64,000 nt of DNA from Sphingobium sp. (GTDB lineage: Bacteria; Pseudomonadota; Alphaproteobacteria; Sphingomonadales; Sphingomonadaceae), in assembly GCA_017744605.1 (NCBI GenBank), contig JAGIAZ010000005.1, forward strand, positions 1 to 64,000, given 5' to 3'. The translations under genes and the position numbers were made by a program. The notes under the pieces are model-generated. The model was not told where the DNA came from, ran no database searches, and was given only the letters and a program-made list of their open reading frames with translations. Of this stretch, positions 37,184-44,277 are shown in pieces (position 1 is the stretch's first letter; each line of letters opens with the position of its first letter).

Positions 37184-38295
37184 CAGCGCACCACCTGGAT
37201 ATTCGCGATCACCTTGCCGGCCCGCGGCTGCACGGCGTCGGCGCTGATCCGCCAACCGGCATCCTGCAAAGCAAGCAGCACGACGTTGATGTCTTCCGAT
37301 CGCGTCGCCGACAATTGGACGCGGAGCGCGCCGTCAGCGCTCTGATTGACGCTGACGAGGCTGACCGCCGGCGTTGCGCGCATCGCGCTCATCAGCCCCG
37401 CCATCGCGCCGGTGAACCCGCCGCTGCCGCCGCGCGCGGCATAAAGCGCATTGACCTTGAGCTCGGCGTCGGCGGCATCGGTCACAGCCGGAACGACCGT
37501 CGCCGCAACCTGGACGGTCTTTGCGTCGAGACTGGAAGCCTCGAGGTTCAGACGGACGATACGGACCAGCGAGACCAGCAGCACAGCCAGGAAGATGAAG
37601 CCGATCAGCAGCGCGATGCGGCGGATGCGCTCGGCGCTGAAGAGTCGCGGCGGACGCGCCGCAAAGGGACCGCTGCGCAGATTCAGCGGCGGATGATCGA
37701 TCGATTCACGCAGAACGTCATCGATACCCGGCTCGCTCATGTCCGTAACCGGTTCGCGCCCCATGATCAGCGCGGCGGCGGGCTCGTCCGCATCGAAAGC
37801 GCTGTCGACGCCACGCGCCACTTCGCTCGGCCCGACCTGTCCCCGCATAAAGCCCTTGTCGGGCGGCGGCAGCATGAGCGCCGCCGGCACGAAGATCGCG
37901 TTGGGCATGCCGCGTTCGGCACACCAATCGACCCAGTGCGCCATGGCGCTTTCGCTCGTCACGGCGACGATGTGCGATCCCTCCGGCGTCGCGGCCGGCA
38001 TCACGGCGGCGTGAAGCCCCGCGCCGTTGTTCACGCTGGCCTCGAGCGCCATGACGCGTGCGGCCTGCGCGCCCTGCTTCACCGTCATGTCCGGGCAGGT
38101 GATCCAGTGGAGCGTGGTGGCATGCGGCGGCAACACCAGCAGGGCCCGGCCATCGATCGGGCCTTCTTCCTCTTCGGAAGGATGGCGCCAGCGCTCACCC
38201 TTGCCGCGCTGAACGATGTACCCGTCGACGACGCGAATCCAGTGAGGCTGCGCGTCGGGCTCGGAGCTAGGCAGGATGACGTAGTCGCACTTCAT
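37183..38295 (-). CDS. gspL: Type II secretion protein GspL
   Basis: The protein has 370 residues. A cytoplasmic actin-like domain (1-220) with LLVLPPHATTLHWI and VMALEASVNNG is followed by a membrane segment at about 226-246 and a periplasmic domain. GspL links the GspE ATPase to the inner-membrane platform with GspM and GspF. The start ATG 38295 lies 3 bases after the gspK stop. Length is normal. Confidence 0.93.
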   Translation of the reverse strand: MKCDYVILPSSEPDAQPHWIRVVDGYIVQRGKGERWRHPSEEEEGPIDGRALLVLPPHATTLHWITCPDMTVKQGAQAARVMALEASVNNGAGLHAAVMPAATPEGSHIVAVTSESAMAHWVDWCAERGMPNAIFVPAALMLPPPDKGFMRGQVGPSEVARGVDSAFDADEPAAALIMGREPVTDMSEPGIDDVLRESIDHPPLNLRSGPFAARPPRLFSAERIRRIALLIGFIFLAVLLVSLVRIVRLNLEASSLDAKTVQVAATVVPAVTDAADAELKVNALYAARGGSGGFTGAMAGLMSAMRATPAVSLVSVNQSADGALRVQLSATRSEDINVVLLALQDAGWRISADAVQPRAGKVIANIQVVR

Positions 38296-38298
38296 CGT

Positions 38299-39318
38299 TT
38301 AATCGCTATTGCCCGCCCATTGCCGCCGCACAACCCGCGCCGGGGTGATCCCGGCATCGAACAGCACTGTGTTTTCAACCTTGTCGCCGCCCAGATCGAC
38401 CGAAAAGGTCACATCGAACCAGCGCGACTTCTGCTGCACCTGCTTCTGCACATTCTCCGGAAGCTGCAGCGCCGAAAGTGCCGGCAGCGCCCAGAAGTCA
38501 ACGAGACTGCCATAGCCATCAACCGGACGGCGCGCCAGCAGTTGCCGCGCCTGTTCGATGCCGAGCCGATCGGGCGAGAGCATGGCAAGCAGCGGCGCCT
38601 GCTCCGGGCGCAGCGTGTTCACATTCACCGGCGAAAGCACGGTGCCCGGCAGCGTGCAGATCCATGGCCGCAACCGCTCGTAGAGCTCGGGCGTGACGGC
38701 ATTGACCATACGCAGCTCGCTGGGGTCGGCCATGAGGTCGTTCGGCGTCCGGTAGCCGGGCTTTTGGCTCAGATAATAGTCGTCTTCCGCCCCGCCGGGC
38801 CCCGGCACCGCATCGCTGTCGATCCAGTCCGCGGCAGAAACCGCCACCTGGTCAGCCACGCGCCGGTCGATGCCGAGGAGCCGCATCAGCCCCGAAAACT
38901 GCTCTATGCCCAAGCGTCGGGCGACAAGCGGCCGTCCGACCGTTCCTGGAACGGGCGCGCTTCGCTCCACGAGGCTGTTGAGATTGAAGCAGTTGCCTCC
39001 GTCGCGTACCCGCGCCGTCACGCTGCCGCCAGGCACGGTCATGACCTGCGGCGTACCGAGCCAGCCGCCCTCGAGCGTCGTGCGATCGGCATGGGCCGAG
39101 AGCAATGTTTCGATGCGCGTCGCCGCAACCTGTTCGGCCGCGATCAGATAGGCACGTCCCTGATCCGCCGACACGAGGTTCCGGGTCATGCGGCTCGCAA
39201 GGACAAGCCGATCCAACGCGACCGCCGCGATCACCGCAAGGATCGCGACGAGCAGCAGCACGGTCAGCAAGGCCGCGCCGGCTTCACTGTCACCTATCGG
39301 AGAGCGGTCAGGCACCAT
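38299..39318 (-). CDS. gspK: Type II secretion minor pseudopilin GspK
   Basis: The protein has 339 residues. The leader ends at Gly14 (SEAG|AALLTVLLLVAILA), without the +5 Glu that other pseudopilins have, as is usual in GspK. The large globular domain with DWIDSD and SPVNVNTL is typical for the family. GspK caps the pseudopilus tip with GspI and GspJ. ATG 39318 was chosen: it overlaps gspJ by 11 bases and gives a leader of normal length; ATG 39333 would also work. Confidence 0.92.
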   Translation of the reverse strand: MVPDRSPIGDSEAGAALLTVLLLVAILAVIAAVALDRLVLASRMTRNLVSADQGRAYLIAAEQVAATRIETLLSAHADRTTLEGGWLGTPQVMTVPGGSVTARVRDGGNCFNLNSLVERSAPVPGTVGRPLVARRLGIEQFSGLMRLLGIDRRVADQVAVSAADWIDSDAVPGPGGAEDDYYLSQKPGYRTPNDLMADPSELRMVNAVTPELYERLRPWICTLPGTVLSPVNVNTLRPEQAPLLAMLSPDRLGIEQARQLLARRPVDGYGSLVDFWALPALSALQLPENVQKQVQQKSRWFDVTFSVDLGGDKVENTVLFDAGITPARVVRRQWAGNSD

Positions 39319-40024
39319 TGCCCAGCCCCTCATCCGTGTCGCCATCGGCGCTCGGCAACTTCTGGTCTTCACGCTGGCCGACTGCGGGCCCCACAAGGAA
39401 GTTCAGCGTCAGCGCTGGCCCGCCCGCGCGTGTGACGACGAACTCTACCGCGACCGGCAATTTATTGGGCTCCGTCGCCCAAATATCGAGCCAGTCCCCC
39501 TTTGGCGAGCGATAGCGGACCTTCACGTCCATCACATGGTCGAACAATATCGCGGGTTCGGTTGCCTTGGCGCCGTCCACCTGCGGATAGCTCACGCGCT
39601 CGATCTTGCCGTCGCGCCACCAATATTCGACGCGCTGGATGGAGGGATGACGCTGATTGGCGGGATTGCTCCATCCACCGCGCACGAACTGCATGAGGGG
39701 TTCGGACTGCTGGGCGTGGCGGCCGAAAAAGGCGGGCGCCGATGTCCCTTCCCGCAACCGGCTGATGCGAACGACTGCCTGCGAGAGATCGGCATCGAGC
39801 GTGGAAATGCCGCGTTGCGTATCTGCCAAGGCATCGAGATGCGTGCGAACCGCCGCCTGGGTATCGACGCTGCCCCGCAGGAGCATGACACCCGCGCTCG
39901 CCAACAGGCCGAAGATGAACAGCGAGACCAGCAATTCGATCAGCGTGAAGCCCTCCTGGGCGGAACGCCATGAGGACGCGAAACCGTGTTCGGCGGAACG
40001 CGATGAGGACCTGGACCTATTCAC
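39308..40024 (-). CDS. gspJ: Type II secretion minor pseudopilin GspJ
   Basis: The protein has 238 residues. The start is GTG 40024, overlapping the gspH end by 8 bases. The leader is 25 residues and ends SAQEG|FTLIELL, with +5 Glu at residue 30. The leader contains an imperfect duplication: AEHGFASSWR then SAQEGFTL, from a 33-base tandem repeat at about 39945-40010. The periplasmic domain contains RYRSPKGDW and VEYWWRDG typical of GspJ. It forms the tip complex with GspI and GspK. The fold and order make the call firm despite low conservation. Confidence 0.92.
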   Translation of the reverse strand: MNRSRSSSRSAEHGFASSWRSAQEGFTLIELLVSLFIFGLLASAGVMLLRGSVDTQAAVRTHLDALADTQRGISTLDADLSQAVVRISRLREGTSAPAFFGRHAQQSEPLMQFVRGGWSNPANQRHPSIQRVEYWWRDGKIERVSYPQVDGAKATEPAILFDHVMDVKVRYRSPKGDWLDIWATEPNKLPVAVEFVVTRAGGPALTLNFLVGPAVGQREDQKLPSADGDTDEGLGNGA

Positions 40025-40571
40025 TGGTCTGCACCCGGCCATCGAGATCGATCCGCACGCGGACATGCTGCGTGTCGCGCGCCAGCGTGAAATCGAGAGG
40101 CTGATCGGCGCGGCCGACATTGTCGAAGACCATGCGGAGCTGACTCACGCCCTCGAAGCGGGCCTGTGCCTCCTTCGACCAGTCCGTCGCCGCGAGCGGC
40201 CCTTCCTTCACGGCCTGCCATGCACCATCCGTCCGCCACTCGAAGCCGTAGCCCGTCTGCGACACCCAGAGGGCCATCGGCCGGCCCGACACGATCGCAC
40301 TGTCGCGTGCCGCGCGGACCCGCCCAGCAAACCGGTCGGCATCGCCCGTGATACGGCCGCGCGGATCGACCATGGTCAACACGACCACGCTCGACAGCAG
40401 ACCGATGATCACGATCACCACGAGCAGTTCGATCAACGAGAAGCCACGTTCAAGCGCGCGAGAACGTGCCCCGGCGAAGGCCAGGGCCCAGAACGATCGA
40501 ATATCCTCCCGGCCTGGACTCCCGTCTTCGCCTGAGAATGGCGTACCACAAGGGACAGGAGCATGTTTCAC
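40017..40571 (-). CDS. gspH: Type II secretion minor pseudopilin GspH
   Basis: The protein has 184 residues from GTG 40571, which overlaps the gspI stop (GTGA). The leader is unusually long, 43 residues, ending LERG|FSLIELL with +5 Glu48. Its C-terminal half (FWALAFAGARSRALERG) is closely similar to the gspI leader and lies on a REP-like repeat. The mature part with MVDPRGRITGDADRFAGRVRAARDSAI and GYGFEW identifies GspH rather than GspI. No other start codon lies between the GTG and the cleavage site. GspH comes after gspI here, the reverse of the usual order. Confidence 0.88.
   Translation of the reverse strand: MKHAPVPCGTPFSGEDGSPGREDIRSFWALAFAGARSRALERGFSLIELLVVIVIIGLLSSVVVLTMVDPRGRITGDADRFAGRVRAARDSAIVSGRPMALWVSQTGYGFEWRTDGAWQAVKEGPLAATDWSKEAQARFEGVSQLRMVFDNVGRADQPLDFTLARDTQHVRVRIDLDGRVQTSE
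40469..40540. repeat. REP-like repeat within the gspH leader region
   Basis: An imperfect inverted pair: CCGGCGAAGGCCAGGGCCCA at 40471-40490 and TGGACTCCCGTCTTCGCC at 40515-40532. It has the form of the GCGAAGGCCGGGATCCAG class of dispersed repeats. Read on the minus strand in the gspH frame, the first arm encodes FWALAFAG. Confidence 0.6.
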
Positions 40572-40966
40572 CGGGCGGGTCTCACGAAGCTGATGATCGC
40601 CGGAGATTGCTCCGGACCGCCCTCGACGCGGATGGTGATGGCGGCGAGGCGATTGTCCTGCAACGGCGCCGTGCCCTGCGTCCAGGCCCATGAGCGGCCG
40701 AAATTCTCGACCTTGCCGGTTTCGCTGCCGAAGGCGGGCGGTTGAGGATCGGTCAGGCGCTCGACCATGAGGTTGCGCGCCACGATCTGCGCCATCGTCC
40801 GTTCGCGCAAATCGAAGGCGCTGCGCGCGGACACCGCCTGGAGTCGCACGATCGCCAGCCCGGCAAGGCTGAAGATCGCCAGCGCGACCAGCATCTCGAG
40901 AAGCGTGAAACCGCGTTCGCACGCGCGCGACCGCGGCCCGGCGAAGGTCGGGATCCAGAACGGCAT
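40568..40966 (-). CDS. gspI: Type II secretion minor pseudopilin GspI
   Basis: The protein has 132 residues. The leader MPFWIPTFAGPRSRACERG|FTLLEM has +5 Glu24. The mature part MLVALAIFSLAGLAIVRLQ and the ERTMAQIVARNLMVER stretch match GspI, and WAWTQG is typical of its core. ATG 40966 has no clear ribosome site, and its first codons lie on a REP-like repeat (FWIPTFAG is the peptide that such repeats encode). The gene precedes gspH, the reverse of the standard H-I order. Confidence 0.9.
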   Translation of the reverse strand: MPFWIPTFAGPRSRACERGFTLLEMLVALAIFSLAGLAIVRLQAVSARSAFDLRERTMAQIVARNLMVERLTDPQPPAFGSETGKVENFGRSWAWTQGTAPLQDNRLAAITIRVEGGPEQSPAIISFVRPAR

Positions 40967-41005
40967 AACGCTATTGGACCCCGGGCTCCCGCTTTCGCGG
41001 GAACA
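40937..41005. repeat. REP-like repeat spanning the gspG-gspI gap and the gspI start
   Basis: CCCGGCGAAGGTCGGGATCC at 40937-40956 and a second palindromic arm, CTCCCGCTTTCGCGGGAAC at 40986-41004, flank a short centre containing the gspI start codon. Both arms match dispersed REP-like classes; the second also occurs at 56544 and 60959. The element fills most of the 67-base gap after gspG. Confidence 0.75.
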
Positions 41006-41033
41006 CAGGAACCTCAAGCCTCGGCCAATCGCC

Positions 41034-41495
41034 TCAAGGCGCGCTCGAATAGATATCGGCATTGTCTTTTTCGCCGCCGGTCGTGCCATCGGCACCCAGC
41101 GAATAGACGTCGAACGCGCCCTTTCGGCCGGGGGCCTGGTAGAGATAGGGATGGCCCCAGGGATCTTCCGGCAGCTTCTTGATATAGCCACCCTGGCGAT
41201 AGCGCTCGGGCTGGGCCAGGCCCGGAGGAGCAGTGAGCAGCGCCTGCAGGCCATCGCTGGTACTGGGATAGGTCAGATTATCGAGGCGATACTGCTCCAG
41301 CGCATTCTCCAGAATTGCAATGTCGGCCTTCGTTTTTTCGACCCGCGCCTTGTTGCCGGCGGGAATCACGTTGATCGCGACGATGGTCGCCAGCAGGCCG
41401 ATGATCACGATGACGACGAGTAGCTCTATGAGCGAAAAACCGTCTTCATTGCCGCTTGCGGCGTGCATTTTTCTTGTGAGGCGGAGGGGAAGCAT
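41034..41495 (-). CDS. gspG: Type II secretion major pseudopilin GspG
   Basis: The protein has 153 residues. The leader ends NEDG19|FSLIELLVVIVIIGLLA with +5 Glu24. The mature part contains NALEQYRLDNLTYPST, PGGYIKKLPEDPWGHPYLYQAPG-type sequence and the calcium-site region DVYSLGADG, all diagnostic of GspG. It builds the pseudopilus shaft. ATG 41495 lies 3 bases after the gspF stop; ATG 41468 is an alternative with a 10-residue leader but no ribosome site. Confidence 0.97.
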   Translation of the reverse strand: MLPLRLTRKMHAASGNEDGFSLIELLVVIVIIGLLATIVAINVIPAGNKARVEKTKADIAILENALEQYRLDNLTYPSTSDGLQALLTAPPGLAQPERYRQGGYIKKLPEDPWGHPYLYQAPGRKGAFDVYSLGADGTTGGEKDNADIYSSAP

Positions 41496-41498
41496 CGG

Positions 41499-42734
41499 TC
41501 AGATTCCAGTCAGGCTTTGCAGCTGCATGATCGGCAGCAGGATCGAGAGAATGATGGTCGCAACCACGCCACCCATGAGGATGATGATAACAGGTTCGAG
41601 CAGAGAAAGCGCCGCTGCGCTGAAAGCATCGAACTCGCGCTCCAGATAGTCGGCCGCGCGCTCCAGCATCATGTCGAGCTGGCCGGCGCTCTCACCCGAG
41701 GCCGCAAGATAGACGAGCAAAGGCGGGAAGACCTCGACCCGACGCATGGCGGTCGACAGGCTGCCGCCACCACGAACGGATTCCACGATCTCGGCGGTCG
41801 CGCGGCGCAGCACATGGTTGTGAATGGTCGGCACCGTCAGCGCGAGACCCTCCATGACCGGCAGGCGGCTCTCCACCATCGTGGCGAGCGTACGGGCCAT
41901 GCGCGCGGCGTGGAGATCGCGAAGCAGGCGCCCAAGGAAGGGCATGCGGAGCAGCGCGCCATCGACCTTCAGGCGGACGGATTCGACCCGCAGCGCACGC
42001 CAGACACCAACGCCGACGAGAATGAGGAGAATGGCCAAAGCCCACCACCAACGTGCCAGGAAGGATGACAGCCCCATGACGATGCGCGTGAGCAGCGGCA
42101 GTTGCTGGCCGAGCGTATCGAACTGCTCGACCACGAGCGGCACCACGAAGATCATCAGCGCGATGACCACGACAACGGCGAACGTCGCGATAGCCGCCGG
42201 ATAGGCCAATGCCGCCAGCATCTTGGCGCGCATCGCCGCCTGCCGCTCGAGCAGGTTCGAGAGACGCTCGGTCAGCGCCGGCAGGCTGCCGGAGCGCTCG
42301 CCCGCCGAGATCATGGCGCGATAGAGGCCGGGGAAGCTGCGCGGCTCGGCCGCCATGGCCTCGGCCAGGCTACGGCCCTCGACGATGCCGGCATGGACGC
42401 GACCGGCAATCGTGCGGACGTGCGGCTTCTCGGTCTGGCGCGTAATGGTGCGCAGTGCCTCTTCCAGCGGGGAGACCTGAGCGAGCGTCGAGAGTTGGCG
42501 CGTGAACAGCGAGAGCTCCTTGGCGGACAGGCGGTTGCGCTTGAGACTGAGCAGCCCCGCAGCGGACCCGGTGGGTTCGGCGGTGGACGCACTGCCCCGC
42601 CCCTCGCCCATGCACACGACGAACAGCTTCTTCGCGGCAAGCGTCGCGCGGGCATCGGCAGCGCTGTCGGCGCGCACCTGCCCACGGCGTTCCTTGCCGT
42701 CGCCGTCGATCACCACATAATCGAATTCAGGCAT
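41499..42734 (-). CDS. gspF: Type II secretion inner-membrane platform protein GspF
   Basis: The protein has 411 residues with two repeated T2SSF domains and three membrane segments (near 175-195, 225-245 and 380-405). LSLFTRQLSTLAQVSPLEEAL starts the first domain (here quoted in part: LFTRQLSTL), and ARMARTLATMVESRLPVMEGL the second. It contacts GspE and GspL. ATG 42734 was chosen: it begins MPEFDYVVIDGDG as in relatives and overlaps the gspE stop by 8 bases. Confidence 0.95.
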   Translation of the reverse strand: MPEFDYVVIDGDGKERRGQVRADSAADARATLAAKKLFVVCMGEGRGSASTAEPTGSAAGLLSLKRNRLSAKELSLFTRQLSTLAQVSPLEEALRTITRQTEKPHVRTIAGRVHAGIVEGRSLAEAMAAEPRSFPGLYRAMISAGERSGSLPALTERLSNLLERQAAMRAKMLAALAYPAAIATFAVVVVIALMIFVVPLVVEQFDTLGQQLPLLTRIVMGLSSFLARWWWALAILLILVGVGVWRALRVESVRLKVDGALLRMPFLGRLLRDLHAARMARTLATMVESRLPVMEGLALTVPTIHNHVLRRATAEIVESVRGGGSLSTAMRRVEVFPPLLVYLAASGESAGQLDMMLERAADYLEREFDAFSAAALSLLEPVIIILMGGVVATIILSILLPIMQLQSLTGI

Positions 42735-44277
42735 CGACCGCTTCTGCTTCGCGCCTCGAAATCCGGATCGCTTCCTCGGCGCTCGTCTCTCCGGCGCGCA
42801 CCAGCGCGCGCGCGGACGATCCAAGATTGGGAGCGTTGAGAAAGGCGTGACGGGCAATGAGCGATTCATCGCCGCCTTCATTGATCATGCGGCGCAGCGT
42901 ATCGTCGATGCGGATCGCTTCGAACACGCCGATGCGACCCTTGTAACCGCTGCCATTGCATTCGACGCATCCTGTTGGCCGGTAGATCGGCGTGCCTTCG
43001 TCGAGCCCCAGTAGCGCAGCTACCGGCTTGTCGGCAGGCACCTGCTCCCGACAACTGGGGCAAAGGCGCCGCACGAGGCGCTGGGCGATCACGGCGCGGA
43101 GCGTCGAGGCGAGCAGAAAGGGCTCGACCTTCATGTCGCGCATGCGCGTGATGGCACCGACGGCATCATTGGTGTGGACAGTCGAGAGCACGAGATGGCC
43201 GGTGAGCGAGGCTTGGACCGCGATCTCGGCCGTCTCGCGATCGCGGATTTCGCCGACCATGACGACGTCCGGATCCTGGCGCAGGATCGCGCGCAGCCCG
43301 GCCGCGAAGGTGAGGCCCACCTTTGTATTGACCTGCGTCTGACCGACCCCCTCAATGGCATATTCGACGGGGTCCTCGACGGTGAGGATGTTGCGGCTGC
43401 CGTCGTTGAGCTGGCGCAAACCCGCATAGAGCGTGGTGGTCTTGCCGCTGCCGGTGGGGCCAGTGACCAGGATGATGCCGTTGGGCTCGGCAAGGGTGGC
43501 ACGGAAAACGGCGTCGGCGGCGCCGGTCATGCCTAGCACGTCGAGCGACAGGCCGGCATTCTCCTTGTCGAGAATACGCAGCACGACCCGTTCCCCTGCG
43601 CGGCTCGGCAGAGTCGACACGCGCACATCGAGCAGCTTGCCGCCGAGCGTCAGGCCGATGCGGCCGTCCTGCGGCAGGCGGCGCTCGGCAATGTCGAGGC
43701 GGGCCATGACCTTGATGCGGCTGACAACGACAGGCGCGACGTGCGGCGGCATGCGCAGCGTTTCGGTAAGCACGCCGTCCATGCGCATCCGCACCACCAG
43801 ACCGGTCTCATAAGGCTCGATATGGATGTCGCTGACGCCCTGGCGCGCGGCCTCGGCGATGATGCCGTTGATGAGGCGGATGGCGGGCGCATCGTCGCCG
43901 CTGTCGAGCAGGTCCTCGGCCGTCGGCATATCGCCGACGATGAAGTCTAGATCGTCGCCGCCCATGGCGAGCGAGCCGGCCATGGCCGCGGCCGATCCTT
44001 CCATGGCGTAATGATCGGACAGATGCTTGTCGAACGCCTTGGCATCGACGATCGCCACATCGAAGCTGCGCGCGAGATGGCGCCGCACCTCGACGAGCAC
44101 GCGCGGATCGCCGCCTTCGCGCAGTGCGACCTTGAGACGGGCGTCACCATCGCCTTCCTGACCGGAGACGATCACCACGCCATGCCGGCGCGCGAAGGCA
44201 TAGGGTATGTCGACAGGCATCAGGCCGTGCACCGGCGGTGTCGACATCGCGCCGTCCGCGTCACCGTCGGCGTTCAT
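42727..44277 (-). CDS. gspE: Type II secretion ATPase GspE
   Basis: The protein has 516 residues. The N-terminal N1/N2 region is followed by the ATPase core with Walker A GPTGSGKTTTLYA, the Asp box VEDPVEYAIEGVGQTQV, and Walker B MVGEIRDRETAE. The zinc-binding tetracysteine motif is present as CPSC and CVEC. It powers pseudopilus assembly from the cytoplasmic face. ATG 44277 shares ATGA with the gspD stop. All catalytic motifs look intact. Confidence 0.97.
   Translation of the reverse strand: MNADGDADGAMSTPPVHGLMPVDIPYAFARRHGVVIVSGQEGDGDARLKVALREGGDPRVLVEVRRHLARSFDVAIVDAKAFDKHLSDHYAMEGSAAAMAGSLAMGGDDLDFIVGDMPTAEDLLDSGDDAPAIRLINGIIAEAARQGVSDIHIEPYETGLVVRMRMDGVLTETLRMPPHVAPVVVSRIKVMARLDIAERRLPQDGRIGLTLGGKLLDVRVSTLPSRAGERVVLRILDKENAGLSLDVLGMTGAADAVFRATLAEPNGIILVTGPTGSGKTTTLYAGLRQLNDGSRNILTVEDPVEYAIEGVGQTQVNTKVGLTFAAGLRAILRQDPDVVMVGEIRDRETAEIAVQASLTGHLVLSTVHTNDAVGAITRMRDMKVEPFLLASTLRAVIAQRLVRRLCPSCREQVPADKPVAALLGLDEGTPIYRPTGCVECNGSGYKGRIGVFEAIRIDDTLRRMINEGGDESLIARHAFLNAPNLGSSARALVRAGETSAEEAIRISRREAEAVDA

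Noticed and set aside
37315..39435. 706-codon frame opposite gspL and gspK
   Set aside because: Antisense shadow; gsp operon genes on the other strand have conserved features and coupled starts.
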